Part shown: piece by piece, positions 1 to 8,121 of the stretch
How positions within the stretch are numbered: position 1 is the stretch's first letter
Layout of the letters: the number at the start of each line of letters is the position of its first letter
Source: Hydrogenophaga sp.
Lineage (GTDB): Bacteria > Pseudomonadota > Gammaproteobacteria > Burkholderiales > Burkholderiaceae_C
Assembly (NCBI RefSeq): GCF_018780385.1
Contig: NZ_JADMJO010000063.1
Coordinates: forward strand, 1 to 64,000
Direction of reading: 5' to 3'
Length of the DNA stretch: 64,000 nt
Notes under the pieces: model-generated
Told to the model about the DNA's origin: nothing
Database searches by the model: none
What the model saw: the letters and a program-made list of their open reading frames with translations, nothing else
Translations under genes and position numbers: made by a program

Positions 1-51
1 ACCGGCCTGTCACGCCGGGGGTCGCGGGTTCGAGCCCCGTCCACTCCGCCA
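1..51 (+). tRNA. tRNA-Asp (GTC), 3' part only
   Basis: The window opens inside a tRNA. The anticodon stem-loop CCGGCCTGTCACGCCGG carries the anticodon GTC at about 9-11. It is followed by a T-arm with GGTTCGAGCCCC and an acceptor 3' strand ending in the encoded CCA at 49-51. The D-arm and 5' acceptor strand lie outside the window. The match to bacterial tRNA-Asp is strong. Confidence 0.93.
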
Positions 52-61
52 GTCAAGAATC

Positions 62-97
62 AAATCACCGCGGTTGCAAGACCCCGGTGATTTTTTT
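62..97 (+). terminator. Rho-independent terminator of the tRNA-Asp transcript
   Basis: A 9-bp inverted repeat AAATCACCG / CGGTGATTT (62-70 and 85-93) is separated by 14 nt and runs into a stretch of seven T (91-97). It starts 10 nt after the tRNA CCA end and separates the tRNA from the convergent exporter gene. Confidence 0.85.
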
Positions 98-110
98 CGT
101 CTGTCAATGT

Positions 111-1022
111 TCAGATCGCTCGTTCCAGCCACCGCAGCCGCACGAGGCCTGTCGACAAGGCGGTGCCGCAAATGATCACCAGGCCGCATCCCACCATCCA
201 GGGTGTGATGGTCTCGGCCAGAAACAGCGCGCCGTAGGCCAATGCGAACACCGGTACGAGGAATGTGACCGTCAGTGCCTTGCTCGGGCCGGCCTGTTCG
301 ATGATGTGGAAAAACAGGATGTAGGCGATCGATGTGCACAACAGCGCGACAGCAGCCACCGCAGCCCAGGCCGTGAAGCTCACGGGTTCGCTGGGCCAGA
401 ACCACAGCGTGGGCACGGCCAGGCCGAGCGCCGCGCCGATCTGGCTGCCGGTGGCGGTGGCCAGGGGGTGGGCGCCGGTGAGGTAGCGCTTGGTGAAACT
501 GGCGGCCAGGCCGTAGCACAGGGTGGCGAGCAGACAGGCGCCCATGGCCAGCAGCGTGATGCCGGGGGAGCCCGCGCCGGCCACGCCGGTGGCGCTGAAG
601 CCCGACTTGCCGATGACCAGCAGCGTGACGCCGGCGAAACCGATGCCCAGGCCGAGCATGCGCGAGCCGCCCGGGCGGTCCTTGAGCCAGAGCCAGGCCA
701 CCAGCGCGCCCGAGAGCGGCACGGTGGCGTTGAGGATGGAACTGAGCCCGGTCGTGATGTGCAGCACCGCGTAGGCAAACAGCGCGAACGGAATGCCCGA
801 GTTGAGCAGGCCGACAAACAGAATCGGTTTGGCGCGTGCGCGGAAATCCGCCCAGACACCCTTGATCAGGAAAACCGGCAGCAGGAAGAGGGCGGCCAGC
901 GTGACGCGCATGCCTGCGGTGGGCAGTGCGCCGAGTTCGGCCGCGCCCAGGCGCGTGAACAGGAAGGACGCGCCCCACAGCGCGGCGAGCAGCAGAAATT
1001 CAAGGGCAAGGACGGGGTTCAT
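111..1022 (-). CDS. DMT/EamA-family transporter
   Basis: This encodes about 303 residues, the usual size for the drug/metabolite transporter superfamily, with about ten hydrophobic segments arranged as two EamA repeats. The N-terminal repeat has the typical LLAALWGASFLFTR segment and the C-terminal half has FLVPVFALAYGALFLAE. Members are inner-membrane permeases that export metabolites or drugs; the substrate cannot be read here. The start is placed at the ATG at 1022 (MNPVLALEFLL), where the hydrophobic segment begins. A longer open frame upstream runs into low-hydrophobicity sequence antisense to ogt. The gene converges on the tRNA terminator. Confidence 0.82.
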   Translation of the reverse strand: MNPVLALEFLLLAALWGASFLFTRLGAAELGALPTAGMRVTLAALFLLPVFLIKGVWADFRARAKPILFVGLLNSGIPFALFAYAVLHITTGLSSILNATVPLSGALVAWLWLKDRPGGSRMLGLGIGFAGVTLLVIGKSGFSATGVAGAGSPGITLLAMGACLLATLCYGLAASFTKRYLTGAHPLATATGSQIGAALGLAVPTLWFWPSEPVSFTAWAAVAAVALLCTSIAYILFFHIIEQAGPSKALTVTFLVPVFALAYGALFLAETITPWMVGCGLVIICGTALSTGLVRLRWLERAI

Positions 1023-1119
1023 GGCGTGAAAGTATGCATGGGCGCTCGGGCGCGCAGGAGCAGCATTGATGCCGGATGGGCGCGCGATTGATGCGCTGAT
1101 CGACTCAATGTCCGGCGCT

Positions 1120-1620
1120 TCACAACTGGCGTGCGCCTTCGAGCGAGAGCAGCGCGGTCTTGCGATCAAGCCCGCCTGCGTAGCCGGTGAGCGAACCATC
1201 GGCGCCGAGCACGCGGTGGCAGGGCACCACGACGCTGACGGGGTTGCGGCCCACCGCGGCACCCAGGGCGCGCACGGCGGCCGGCTTGCCGATCGAGGCG
1301 CTCAATCCTCCGTAGCTGGTGGTGGCGCCGGGGGCGATGCCCAGCAGCGCCTGCCACACCTGCTGCTGGAACGGCGTGCCCGCGTTCAGGTCCAGCGGCA
1401 GGTCGAAGTGCTTGCGCTCTCCGGCGAAATACTCTGTGAGCTGCTGGATCGCATTGAGCAGCAGTGGATTCGAAGGATCGCGGCGCCAGGCCGAGGTGTC
1501 GGGCCCGTGGCGCTGGCCATCGAACCACACGCCACTGAGGCCTCGCGGCGTGGCTGCGAGCGTCATGGCGCCCAGCGGGCCTTGCCATGCGCTGAAAACG
1601 GTGAGGGGATCGTGTTTCAT
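1120..1620 (-). CDS. ogt: Methylated-DNA--protein-cysteine S-methyltransferase
   Basis: This 166-residue suicide DNA-repair protein transfers the methyl group of O6-methylguanine to an active-site cysteine. The signature PCHRVLG is present with the acceptor Cys near residue 134, preceded by the DNA-binding helix region TSYGGLSASIGKPAAVRALG. Length and domain order match Ogt/AdaB. The ATG at 1620 overlaps the stop codon of the upstream Ada-AlkA fusion gene (ATGA, 1617-1620), so the two repair genes are very likely one translationally coupled operon on the minus strand. Confidence 0.93.
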   Translation of the reverse strand: MKHDPLTVFSAWQGPLGAMTLAATPRGLSGVWFDGQRHGPDTSAWRRDPSNPLLLNAIQQLTEYFAGERKHFDLPLDLNAGTPFQQQVWQALLGIAPGATTSYGGLSASIGKPAAVRALGAAVGRNPVSVVVPCHRVLGADGSLTGYAGGLDRKTALLSLEGARQL

Positions 1621-3125
1621 GCGGATGCTCCTGAAGATGAGGCGACCTGGCCTGCGGACCAGGCCCGGACGACGGCGTAGCTGCGCCAGGGTTTCCAGGC
1701 GAGCGAGGCGGCTTCGGCCTCGCGGGCCGGGTGTTTGAGTGCCTGCACGCCCATGGCTTTGTGCAGCGCGACGTCACCGGCGGGAAAGGCATCGGGCCAG
1801 CGCAGCGCGCGCATGGCGATGTACTGCGCGGTCCAGTCGCCGATGCCGGGCAATGCCTTGAGGGCGGTGATGGTGGCGGGCACGTCGGCGCTGCCGTTGA
1901 GCACCAGGCCCTGTTCGGACACACCCCGAGCCAGCGCCACGATGGCGGCCTGGCGTTGTTTGACGATGCCCAGTTCGCCGAGCGCATCGCTACCCGCCTG
2001 CGCGAGCACGTCGGGTGCGGGAAACAGCCGGGTGAGTTCCGCGAAGGGCGTGTCGATGGGCTCCCCGAACCGATTCACCAGGCGCTGCGCGAGCGTACGC
2101 GCAGCCGCCACCGTGATCTGCTGGCCGAGCACGGCGCGCACCGCGAGTTCAAAGCCGTCGAGCGCGCCCGGCACGCGCAGCCCGTCGCCGGCCGGAAACG
2201 GGCCGTGCAGCACCGCGTTGATCGAGGCCGGGTCAGCGTCGAGGTCGAGCGCGGCGCGCAGGCGGTGGATCACCTGCGGCAGCACCTCGCGCAGGCTGTC
2301 GCTCACACGCAGTACGAGCTGGCAGCGCGTTTCATCGAATTCGGCGACCAGCCAGCCGCGGTGGCTGTGGCCGGCGATGTCCATGCGCAAGGTCTGTCCG
2401 AGGCGCAGCCGGTCGTCGACGAAGGCCACGCCGTCGATCAGCCGTTGGCGGAAGAAGGCCAGCGTGGCCACCACGTCGTACGGCGGCCGGTAGCCCAGCC
2501 GCACCGCAGTGCCTTGGTCGCTGTCGCGGGTGGTGCTCGCACGCCGCAGCTGCGTCGGGTTCAGGCGGTAGTGGTCGAGGAAGGCGGCGTTGAAGCGCCG
2601 CACACTCGCAAAGCCGCTGGCCCCGGCGATCTGGGTGACCGGCAGGTCGGTGTCGGCGAGCAGTTGTTTGGCCGTGAGCAGCTTGCGCGTGAGCAGGTAT
2701 TGCAGCGGCGAAACACCGAGGCGGTCTTCGAACACGCGGCGCAGGTGACGGTCGCTCACGCCCAGGCGCGCGGCCAGCCGTTCGCCCATGCTGCCGTCCG
2801 CGTCCTGCCAGTGCAGCGGGTCGTCGAGCCAGAGCGTGGCCTGCTGCAGCAGGATGGCGGAGGCGTCCTCGGTGGACCAGTGGCGGTCCATCGGGGCCAG
2901 CTCGGGGCGGCAGCGCAGGCAGGGGCGAAATCCCGCGTGTTCCGCCTGCGCCGCCTGCGCGAAAAAGCGGCAGTTTTCGCGCCGGGGTGTGCGCACGCGG
3001 CAGACCGGTCGGCAGTAGATGCCGGTGGAGGTGACGGCGGTGAAGAACCGCCCGTCGAAGCGCGCGTCGTGCGAGCACAGCGCGCGGTAGCAGGCGTCGT
3101 CGTCGATGTGGTCTGAGCGGTTCAT
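1617..3125 (-). CDS. Ada-type methyl sensor / AraC regulator fused to AlkA DNA-3-methyladenine glycosylase
   Basis: This is a three-part protein of about 502 residues. Residues 1-80 form an Ada metal-binding domain with cysteines at 38, 42, 69 and 72, the same spacing as in E. coli Ada, where Cys38 accepts methyl groups from phosphotriesters. Residues about 95-190 form an AraC-type helix-turn-helix domain (RLAARLGVSDRHLRRVFE). Residues about 210-500 are an AlkA-like glycosylase with a helix-hairpin-helix LPGIGDWTAQYIAMRALRWP followed by an Asp in GDVAL, the expected catalytic position. It probably senses methylation, activates the operon and removes alkylated bases. In-frame ATGs at 3131 and 3134 are alternative starts; no clear Shine-Dalgarno decides. 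Its stop overlaps ogt. Confidence 0.9.
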   Translation of the reverse strand: MNRSDHIDDDACYRALCSHDARFDGRFFTAVTSTGIYCRPVCRVRTPRRENCRFFAQAAQAEHAGFRPCLRCRPELAPMDRHWSTEDASAILLQQATLWLDDPLHWQDADGSMGERLAARLGVSDRHLRRVFEDRLGVSPLQYLLTRKLLTAKQLLADTDLPVTQIAGASGFASVRRFNAAFLDHYRLNPTQLRRASTTRDSDQGTAVRLGYRPPYDVVATLAFFRQRLIDGVAFVDDRLRLGQTLRMDIAGHSHRGWLVAEFDETRCQLVLRVSDSLREVLPQVIHRLRAALDLDADPASINAVLHGPFPAGDGLRVPGALDGFELAVRAVLGQQITVAAARTLAQRLVNRFGEPIDTPFAELTRLFPAPDVLAQAGSDALGELGIVKQRQAAIVALARGVSEQGLVLNGSADVPATITALKALPGIGDWTAQYIAMRALRWPDAFPAGDVALHKAMGVQALKHPAREAEAASLAWKPWRSYAVVRAWSAGQVASSSGASA

Positions 3126-3242
3126 GGCCATCATGGTAGGCCGTTCGGATGGACGTGGCTGGCCGTTTCCGGACATGTGCCTCCAGGGGCGCGAAAGGCC
3201 ACTCCTACAATGGCCCAACCTCCCCGAACCCAGGACACCACC

Positions 3243-4625
3243 ATGCAAGTCACCCCCTCGATCTTCAAGGCCTACGACATCCGCGGCGTGACGCCCACCG
3301 CGCTCAACGAAGACGTGGCCGAGGCGCTGGGGCTGGCTTTCGGTACGCGGGCCTTGGAGCTGGGCGAGAAGAGCGTGGCGGTGGGCCGCGACGGTCGCTT
3401 GAGTGGCCCGGCCCTCTCCGCCGCGCTGATCCGCGGTCTGGTGGCTGCGGGCGTGGATGTGATCGACATCGGTCTCGCCACCACGCCCATGCTGTACTTC
3501 GCCGCCGCCACGCTGTGCACCAGCGGCATTCAGGTCACAGGCAGCCACAACCCGCGCGACTACAACGGTTTCAAGATGGTGCTGGCCGGGCGAGCCATCT
3601 ATGGGGAGGACATCCAGGCACTGCGCAAGACCATGGAGACGGAGACGCACCAGCGCGCTGAGGGCGGGCGCGTGCGCCTGATCAACGTGCAGGCGGCGTA
3701 CCAGGCCCGCATCGTGGGCGACATCAAGCTCTCGCGTCCCATGAAGATCGTGGTGGACTCTGGCAACGGCGTGGCCGGTGCCTCGGCCCCGGCGATTTTT
3801 CGCGCGCTGGGCTGCGAGGTGATCGAACTCTTCAGTGAGGTGGATGGCAACTTTCCCAACCACCACCCTGACCCGAGCAAGCCCGAGAACCTGCAGGACC
3901 TGATGCGTGCGCTGCGCGAGACCGACGCAGAACTGGGCCTGGCCTTCGACGGCGACGGCGACCGCCTGGGCATCGTCACCAAGGACGGCGCCACCATCTA
4001 CCCCGACCGCCAGATGATCCTGTTCTCGCAGGACGTGCTCTCGCGCGTGCCCGGTGGCGACATCGTGTTCGACGTGAAGTGTTCTCAGCGTCTGGCCCCG
4101 GCCATTGAAGCGGCCGGCGGCGTGGCCCACATCTACAAGACCGGCCATTCGCTGATCAAGGCGCGCATGAAGGAACTGAACAGCCCGCTGGGTGGCGAGA
4201 TGAGCGGCCACATCTTTTTCAAGGAGCGCTGGTACGGCTTTGACGACGGCACTTATGCCGGCGCGCGCCTGCTCGAAATCGTGAGCCGCAGCCCGAACGC
4301 CAGCGACGTGCTCAATGCCTTGCCCACCAGCTTCAGCACGCCCGAACTCAATGTGGCTTGCGCCGAAGGCGAGCCACATGCGGTGGTGGAGAAGCTGGTG
4401 GCCCTGGCGAAGTTCGACGCACCGGCCAAGCTGTCCACCATTGACGGCGTGCGGGTCGACTGGCCCGATGGTTTTGGTCTGATCCGCGCCTCCAACACCA
4501 CGCCGGTGCTGGTGTTGCGCTTTGAAGGGCAGACCACCGAGGCGCTGCACCGCATTGAAGCGGTGATGCTGGCCTTGCTCAAGCAGGCCAAGCCCGATGC
4601 CGTGGTGGGCGCCTCCGCCCACTGA
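3243..4625 (+). CDS. Phosphomannomutase/phosphoglucomutase
   Basis: This 460-residue alpha-D-phosphohexomutase interconverts hexose 6- and 1-phosphates and supplies precursors for GDP-mannose or UDP-glucose and for surface polysaccharides. Three family motifs are visible: the phosphoserine loop TGSHNPRDYNGFKM near residue 97, the metal loop AFDGDGDRLG near 235, and the sugar loop GGEMSGHIFF near 315. The C-terminal phosphate-binding loop is RASNTTPVLVLRFEG. The start is set at ATG 3243, where conserved MQVTPSIFKAYDIRG begins. The gene ends 6 nt before the convergent WaaA-like gene and is divergent from the repair operon. Confidence 0.93.
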   Translation: MQVTPSIFKAYDIRGVTPTALNEDVAEALGLAFGTRALELGEKSVAVGRDGRLSGPALSAALIRGLVAAGVDVIDIGLATTPMLYFAAATLCTSGIQVTGSHNPRDYNGFKMVLAGRAIYGEDIQALRKTMETETHQRAEGGRVRLINVQAAYQARIVGDIKLSRPMKIVVDSGNGVAGASAPAIFRALGCEVIELFSEVDGNFPNHHPDPSKPENLQDLMRALRETDAELGLAFDGDGDRLGIVTKDGATIYPDRQMILFSQDVLSRVPGGDIVFDVKCSQRLAPAIEAAGGVAHIYKTGHSLIKARMKELNSPLGGEMSGHIFFKERWYGFDDGTYAGARLLEIVSRSPNASDVLNALPTSFSTPELNVACAEGEPHAVVEKLVALAKFDAPAKLSTIDGVRVDWPDGFGLIRASNTTPVLVLRFEGQTTEALHRIEAVMLALLKQAKPDAVVGASAH

Positions 4626-4631
4626 CGCGGC

Positions 4632-5903
4632 TCAGCGCGGCAGCAAGGCCTGCACGCGCTCGATCACCGCTTCGGCCTGTTCGTCCACCAGGGCGGTGGT
4701 GTCCACAGGCAAGTTGGCGCCCCACACCGCTGCCACTTCGCGGGCCACGTCGGCTTCGCTGTTCACCCGTCTGGCCTGGCGCAGGCCGTCGAGCCGTTCG
4801 TAGCTCTCGGCGAAATTCCAGACGTTCGGGCCGTGCAGCACGGCGCAACCCAGGGCCAGTGGCTCGTGCGGGTTGTGGCCCCCCACGCTGGCGAACGACC
4901 CGCCCACCAGGGCCACCGGAGCGAGTCGGTACCAGAGACCCATCTCGCCAATGGTGTCGGCAATGTAGACCGCAGCCTCGGTGGCAATGTGCGCGCCCGC
5001 GCTGCGCAGGGGAACATCGTTCGACAAGGCGGCGGAGGTGAGCGCAGCCACCTCAAGCCCGCGCGCCGGTGCCCGCGGCGCGATGATGAGCAAGGCACCG
5101 GGATACTGTTCACACAGCCGGACGTGGGCGGCGAGTGCGAGCTCTTCTTCGCCGGGGTGGCTCGATGCCAACAACCACACCGGCCGGTATGTGAGCGCGC
5201 GCTGCCAGGCATCGAGATCGTCCGCATCACAAGCCAACGGCGGCACGAGCGCCTTGATCGTGCCGCTGATGGTGATCCGTTCGCGTGGTGCACCCAGCGT
5301 CACCAGTGCCTCGGCGGTGGTCTCGTTCTGCGCAAACAAATCGCGAAAACCGGGCAGCAAGGCCTGATAGAGCCAAAGGCCCCAGCGCCGCTTGGCCAGC
5401 GACTCGGGCGACAGCCGCGCATTGACCAAGGCACGTGGGATCGCGCGTGCGTCGGTCTCTGCGATCAGCGCGGGCCACAGGTCCATCTCGCACCACAGCG
5501 CGAGCGAGGGCCGCCAATGGTCGAGAAAGCGCGCGACGGCCTCGGGCGTGTCGACCGGGGCGAACTGGTGCTGGCAGCGTGGCGGCAGGCCGGTGCGGCG
5601 CAGCGCGTCACCCGAGGTGCGCGCGGTGGTGGTGATGAGGAAACTGCAGTCGGGTCGCCGCTCGGCCAGCCGGGCGAACAAACCCGCCAGCGCCATGGAC
5701 TCGCCCACACCCACCGCGTGGCCCCACGCCAGCGTGCCGGTGGGTCGGTCGGCGTATTCGCTGCCCAACTTCTGCCGCACGCTGCGTGGCGTTTCCTTGC
5801 CCCGCAGCAAACGACGCTGCAAACCCTTGCGCCACACGGGTGCGAGCACCCGGGCGAGCACCAGGTAAGTCCGCAGCGCCCAGGGTTGGCGCGCGGGTGT
5901 CAT
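4632..5903 (-). CDS. GT30 glycosyltransferase, WaaA/KdtA-like (second tandem copy)
   Basis: This 423-residue GT-B enzyme is related to 3-deoxy-D-manno-octulosonic acid (Kdo) transferase, which adds Kdo from CMP-Kdo to lipid A at the inner membrane. Motifs include HAVGVGES with the conserved Glu, CEMDLWPALIAE, NARLSPES, and the donor-site segment VGGSFASVGGHNPHEPLAL, which is very close to canonical WaaA. The ATG at 5903 overlaps the stop of the upstream paralogue (ATGA, 5900-5903), so the two are coupled. Having two GT30 genes side by side is unusual. One may be the housekeeping Kdo transferase and the other may use a different CMP-sugar. Which does which cannot be settled by reading. Confidence 0.85.
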   Translation of the reverse strand: MTPARQPWALRTYLVLARVLAPVWRKGLQRRLLRGKETPRSVRQKLGSEYADRPTGTLAWGHAVGVGESMALAGLFARLAERRPDCSFLITTTARTSGDALRRTGLPPRCQHQFAPVDTPEAVARFLDHWRPSLALWCEMDLWPALIAETDARAIPRALVNARLSPESLAKRRWGLWLYQALLPGFRDLFAQNETTAEALVTLGAPRERITISGTIKALVPPLACDADDLDAWQRALTYRPVWLLASSHPGEEELALAAHVRLCEQYPGALLIIAPRAPARGLEVAALTSAALSNDVPLRSAGAHIATEAAVYIADTIGEMGLWYRLAPVALVGGSFASVGGHNPHEPLALGCAVLHGPNVWNFAESYERLDGLRQARRVNSEADVAREVAAVWGANLPVDTTALVDEQAEAVIERVQALLPR

Positions 5904-7297
5904 CGGGTTTCCAGCCAGGGCACGAGCGCGGCCATGTGTTTGGCGGTGGCGCCGCCGTGTTCGGCGACAAAGGCCTCGGCGCCGGCGATGGCGCGGGCGT
6001 AGTCGGCGGGTGAGGTAAGCAGTTGCACCAGCGCTGTCGACAGGCTGTTGATCGTCATGTGCTGTTGCAACACGCCGGCGGCCAGCGCCTCCACGCCGGG
6101 GTACTCGATGCCCCAGATGCTGGGCCCGACCATCACCGGCTTCTTCAGCGCCAGCGGTTCGATCACGTTGTGCGCGCCCAGCGGCACGAACGATGCACCG
6201 ACCACCACCACCTGCGAGAGAGCGAGGTAAAAATACATCTCACCCAGCGAGTCGCCCACCAGCACGTCGATGCCGCTCATGTCGGGCGCGTCCGGCGTGG
6301 GCTGCAGCGCGGTGTCCAGCATGCGGCTGCGACGGGCCATGCGCAGACCCGCGCCCTCCATCAGTTGCGCCACGGTGTCGAAGCGCTGCGGACTGCGTGG
6401 CACATACACCACCAGCGGTGGCGGTAGCCCAGCGGCCTGCAGGCCCGCCTGAACCTGGCGGATCGCCTCGATGAACTGCTCGTCCTCGCCCACGATGGCG
6501 CTGGCGAAACAGATCACGGGCCTGTGTCCCGGCGAAGCGGTGGCGAGCTGCCAGGGCGCGAGCAAGGCGTGGGCCGCAGCCAACTGCTGCGCTGACACGG
6601 GCAGGTCGAAGCGGGTCTCGCCCGCGATCACCACGCGCTCGCAGCCCACGTCGCGAAAGCGTTGGGCATGCGTTTCCGACTTGCACAGCACCAGCTCGTA
6701 GGCCTGGAAGATGCCGGCGCGAAAGCCACCCCATTTGCGGTCGCGCACGATGCTTTTTTTCGGATATTGGGCGTTGGCCATGGCCAGCGGCACCCCCTGG
6801 CGGCGGATGGTGGCCAGCAGCACCGGCCAGGTGTCGATCTCGGTCATGATCGCTGCGCGCGGGCGCACCCGGCGGATCAGGCTGCGCACCGCCCAGCTCA
6901 GCTCCAGCGGCACATAGCTCACCTGCAGGCGGCGCTGCGCGATCGCTTCGTCAAACAGGGCGTGGGCGGCGGTGCGGCCCGCCGGGGTGAGGGTGGTGAT
7001 GAAGACGGGATAACCCGCCGCCAACAGGGCGCGCACCAGGGGGGCGGCACCGCGCATCTCACCCATGGACGCCGAGTGCACCCACAGCGGGCGGTACAGG
7101 CCGGTGGGGGCGACGCCGAAACGCTCGTCCCAGTGCGCTCTGTACAGCGGTTCACGCTGGCCACGCCGCCACAGAAAGAGCAGGAACATCGGCAGCAACA
7201 GGTGCCACAGCATTTCGTACACACCAATGAGCACGGACAGCCGCCAGCTGGGCGGAAATGGACGGGAGGCGGTGTGCGTGGATGAGGGGGATGCCAT
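5900..7297 (-). CDS. GT30 glycosyltransferase, WaaA/KdtA-like (first tandem copy)
   Basis: This is about 465 residues from the ATG at 7297, or 437 from the ATG at 7213; WaaA is usually about 425, so the shorter form is possible. An N-terminal membrane anchor (MLWHLLLPMFLLFLW) is followed by the WaaA signature WVHSASMGEMRGAAPLVRAL with the catalytic-type Glu, then TEIDTWPVLL and ANAQYPKKS. The donor-site segment is VVGASFVPLGAHNVIEP, less canonical than in the neighbouring copy. The 5' end faces the divergent CMP-nonulosonate synthetase gene. It is the first gene of a coupled two-gene unit. Confidence 0.83.
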   Translation of the reverse strand: MASPSSTHTASRPFPPSWRLSVLIGVYEMLWHLLLPMFLLFLWRRGQREPLYRAHWDERFGVAPTGLYRPLWVHSASMGEMRGAAPLVRALLAAGYPVFITTLTPAGRTAAHALFDEAIAQRRLQVSYVPLELSWAVRSLIRRVRPRAAIMTEIDTWPVLLATIRRQGVPLAMANAQYPKKSIVRDRKWGGFRAGIFQAYELVLCKSETHAQRFRDVGCERVVIAGETRFDLPVSAQQLAAAHALLAPWQLATASPGHRPVICFASAIVGEDEQFIEAIRQVQAGLQAAGLPPPLVVYVPRSPQRFDTVAQLMEGAGLRMARRSRMLDTALQPTPDAPDMSGIDVLVGDSLGEMYFYLALSQVVVVGASFVPLGAHNVIEPLALKKPVMVGPSIWGIEYPGVEALAAGVLQQHMTINSLSTALVQLLTSPADYARAIAGAEAFVAEHGGATAKHMAALVPWLETR

Positions 7298-7431
7298 CGG
7301 TGGGAGCGGTACGGTACGGGCGGGGGTGCCTGCACGTCCCACCGAGGGCTCCGGGCGAAGGCCATTCAGTATAGTTACGCCCTTGGGCAGGCCCTCTCCA
7401 AGCGGCCGCCTCCCCCACAGGAACACCACCG

Positions 7432-8121
7432 ATGCCCCTCCCCACGCCGGCCTGGACCGCAGTCATCCCGCTGCGCGCCGGATCCAAGGGCCTGCCCTCC
7501 AAAAACATCCGCCCGCTGGCGGGCAAGCCGCTGTACCGCCACGCGCTGGACCAGGCTCTGCAAGCCGGCGCCCAGCGCGTGGTGATCACGACCGACATCC
7601 CCGAGGTGCTCTGGGCAGAACTGCCCACCCAGGTGACGCTGGTGGAACGTCCGGCCGAGCTGGCGGGCGATACCGTGCCCATGGCCCCGGTGCTGCAACA
7701 CGCTCTGCAGACCGCCGACTGCCACGGCACGGTGGTGCTGATGCAGGCCACTTCCCCGCTGCGTCTGCGCACCGACATCGAAGCCGCGCTGGCCGTGTTC
7801 GCCGGGGGCTATTTTGAGCTCGTCATGTCGGTCACGTCGGCCGACCGCGGCGTGCTCAAGTGGGGTACGCTGCGCGGCAACCGCTTCCAGCCCCTGTCCG
7901 ACCCTGCGCACTGCTTTGCCAACCGCCAGAGCCTGCCGCCGGTGGTGCGGCCCAACGGCGCGCTGTACGTGTTGAATGCCGAGCGCTTCGTGGCCAGCGG
8001 CAGTTTCGTCTCGGAGCGCATCGGCGTGGTGGAGATGCCGGCCGAGCGCAGCCAGGACATCGACTCGCTGGAAGACTTCGAGCGTTGCGAAGCCGCTTTG
8101 GAGGCCGCGCATGGGCAATGA
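7432..8121 (+). CDS. neuA: Acylneuraminate (nonulosonic acid) cytidylyltransferase
   Basis: This 229-residue CMP-sugar synthetase activates a nonulosonic acid with CTP. The nucleotide-binding N-terminus AVIPLRAGSKGLPSKNIRPL is diagnostic, with MQATSPLR and RPNGALYV also present. It fits NeuA-type enzymes better than KdsB. ATG 7432 follows a plausible CAGGA ribosome site. It heads a plus-strand cluster with neuB and neuC. A TATAGT at 7370-7375 could be its -10 element, but no good -35 is visible. Confidence 0.87.
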   Translation: MPLPTPAWTAVIPLRAGSKGLPSKNIRPLAGKPLYRHALDQALQAGAQRVVITTDIPEVLWAELPTQVTLVERPAELAGDTVPMAPVLQHALQTADCHGTVVLMQATSPLRLRTDIEAALAVFAGGYFELVMSVTSADRGVLKWGTLRGNRFQPLSDPAHCFANRQSLPPVVRPNGALYVLNAERFVASGSFVSERIGVVEMPAERSQDIDSLEDFERCEAALEAAHGQ

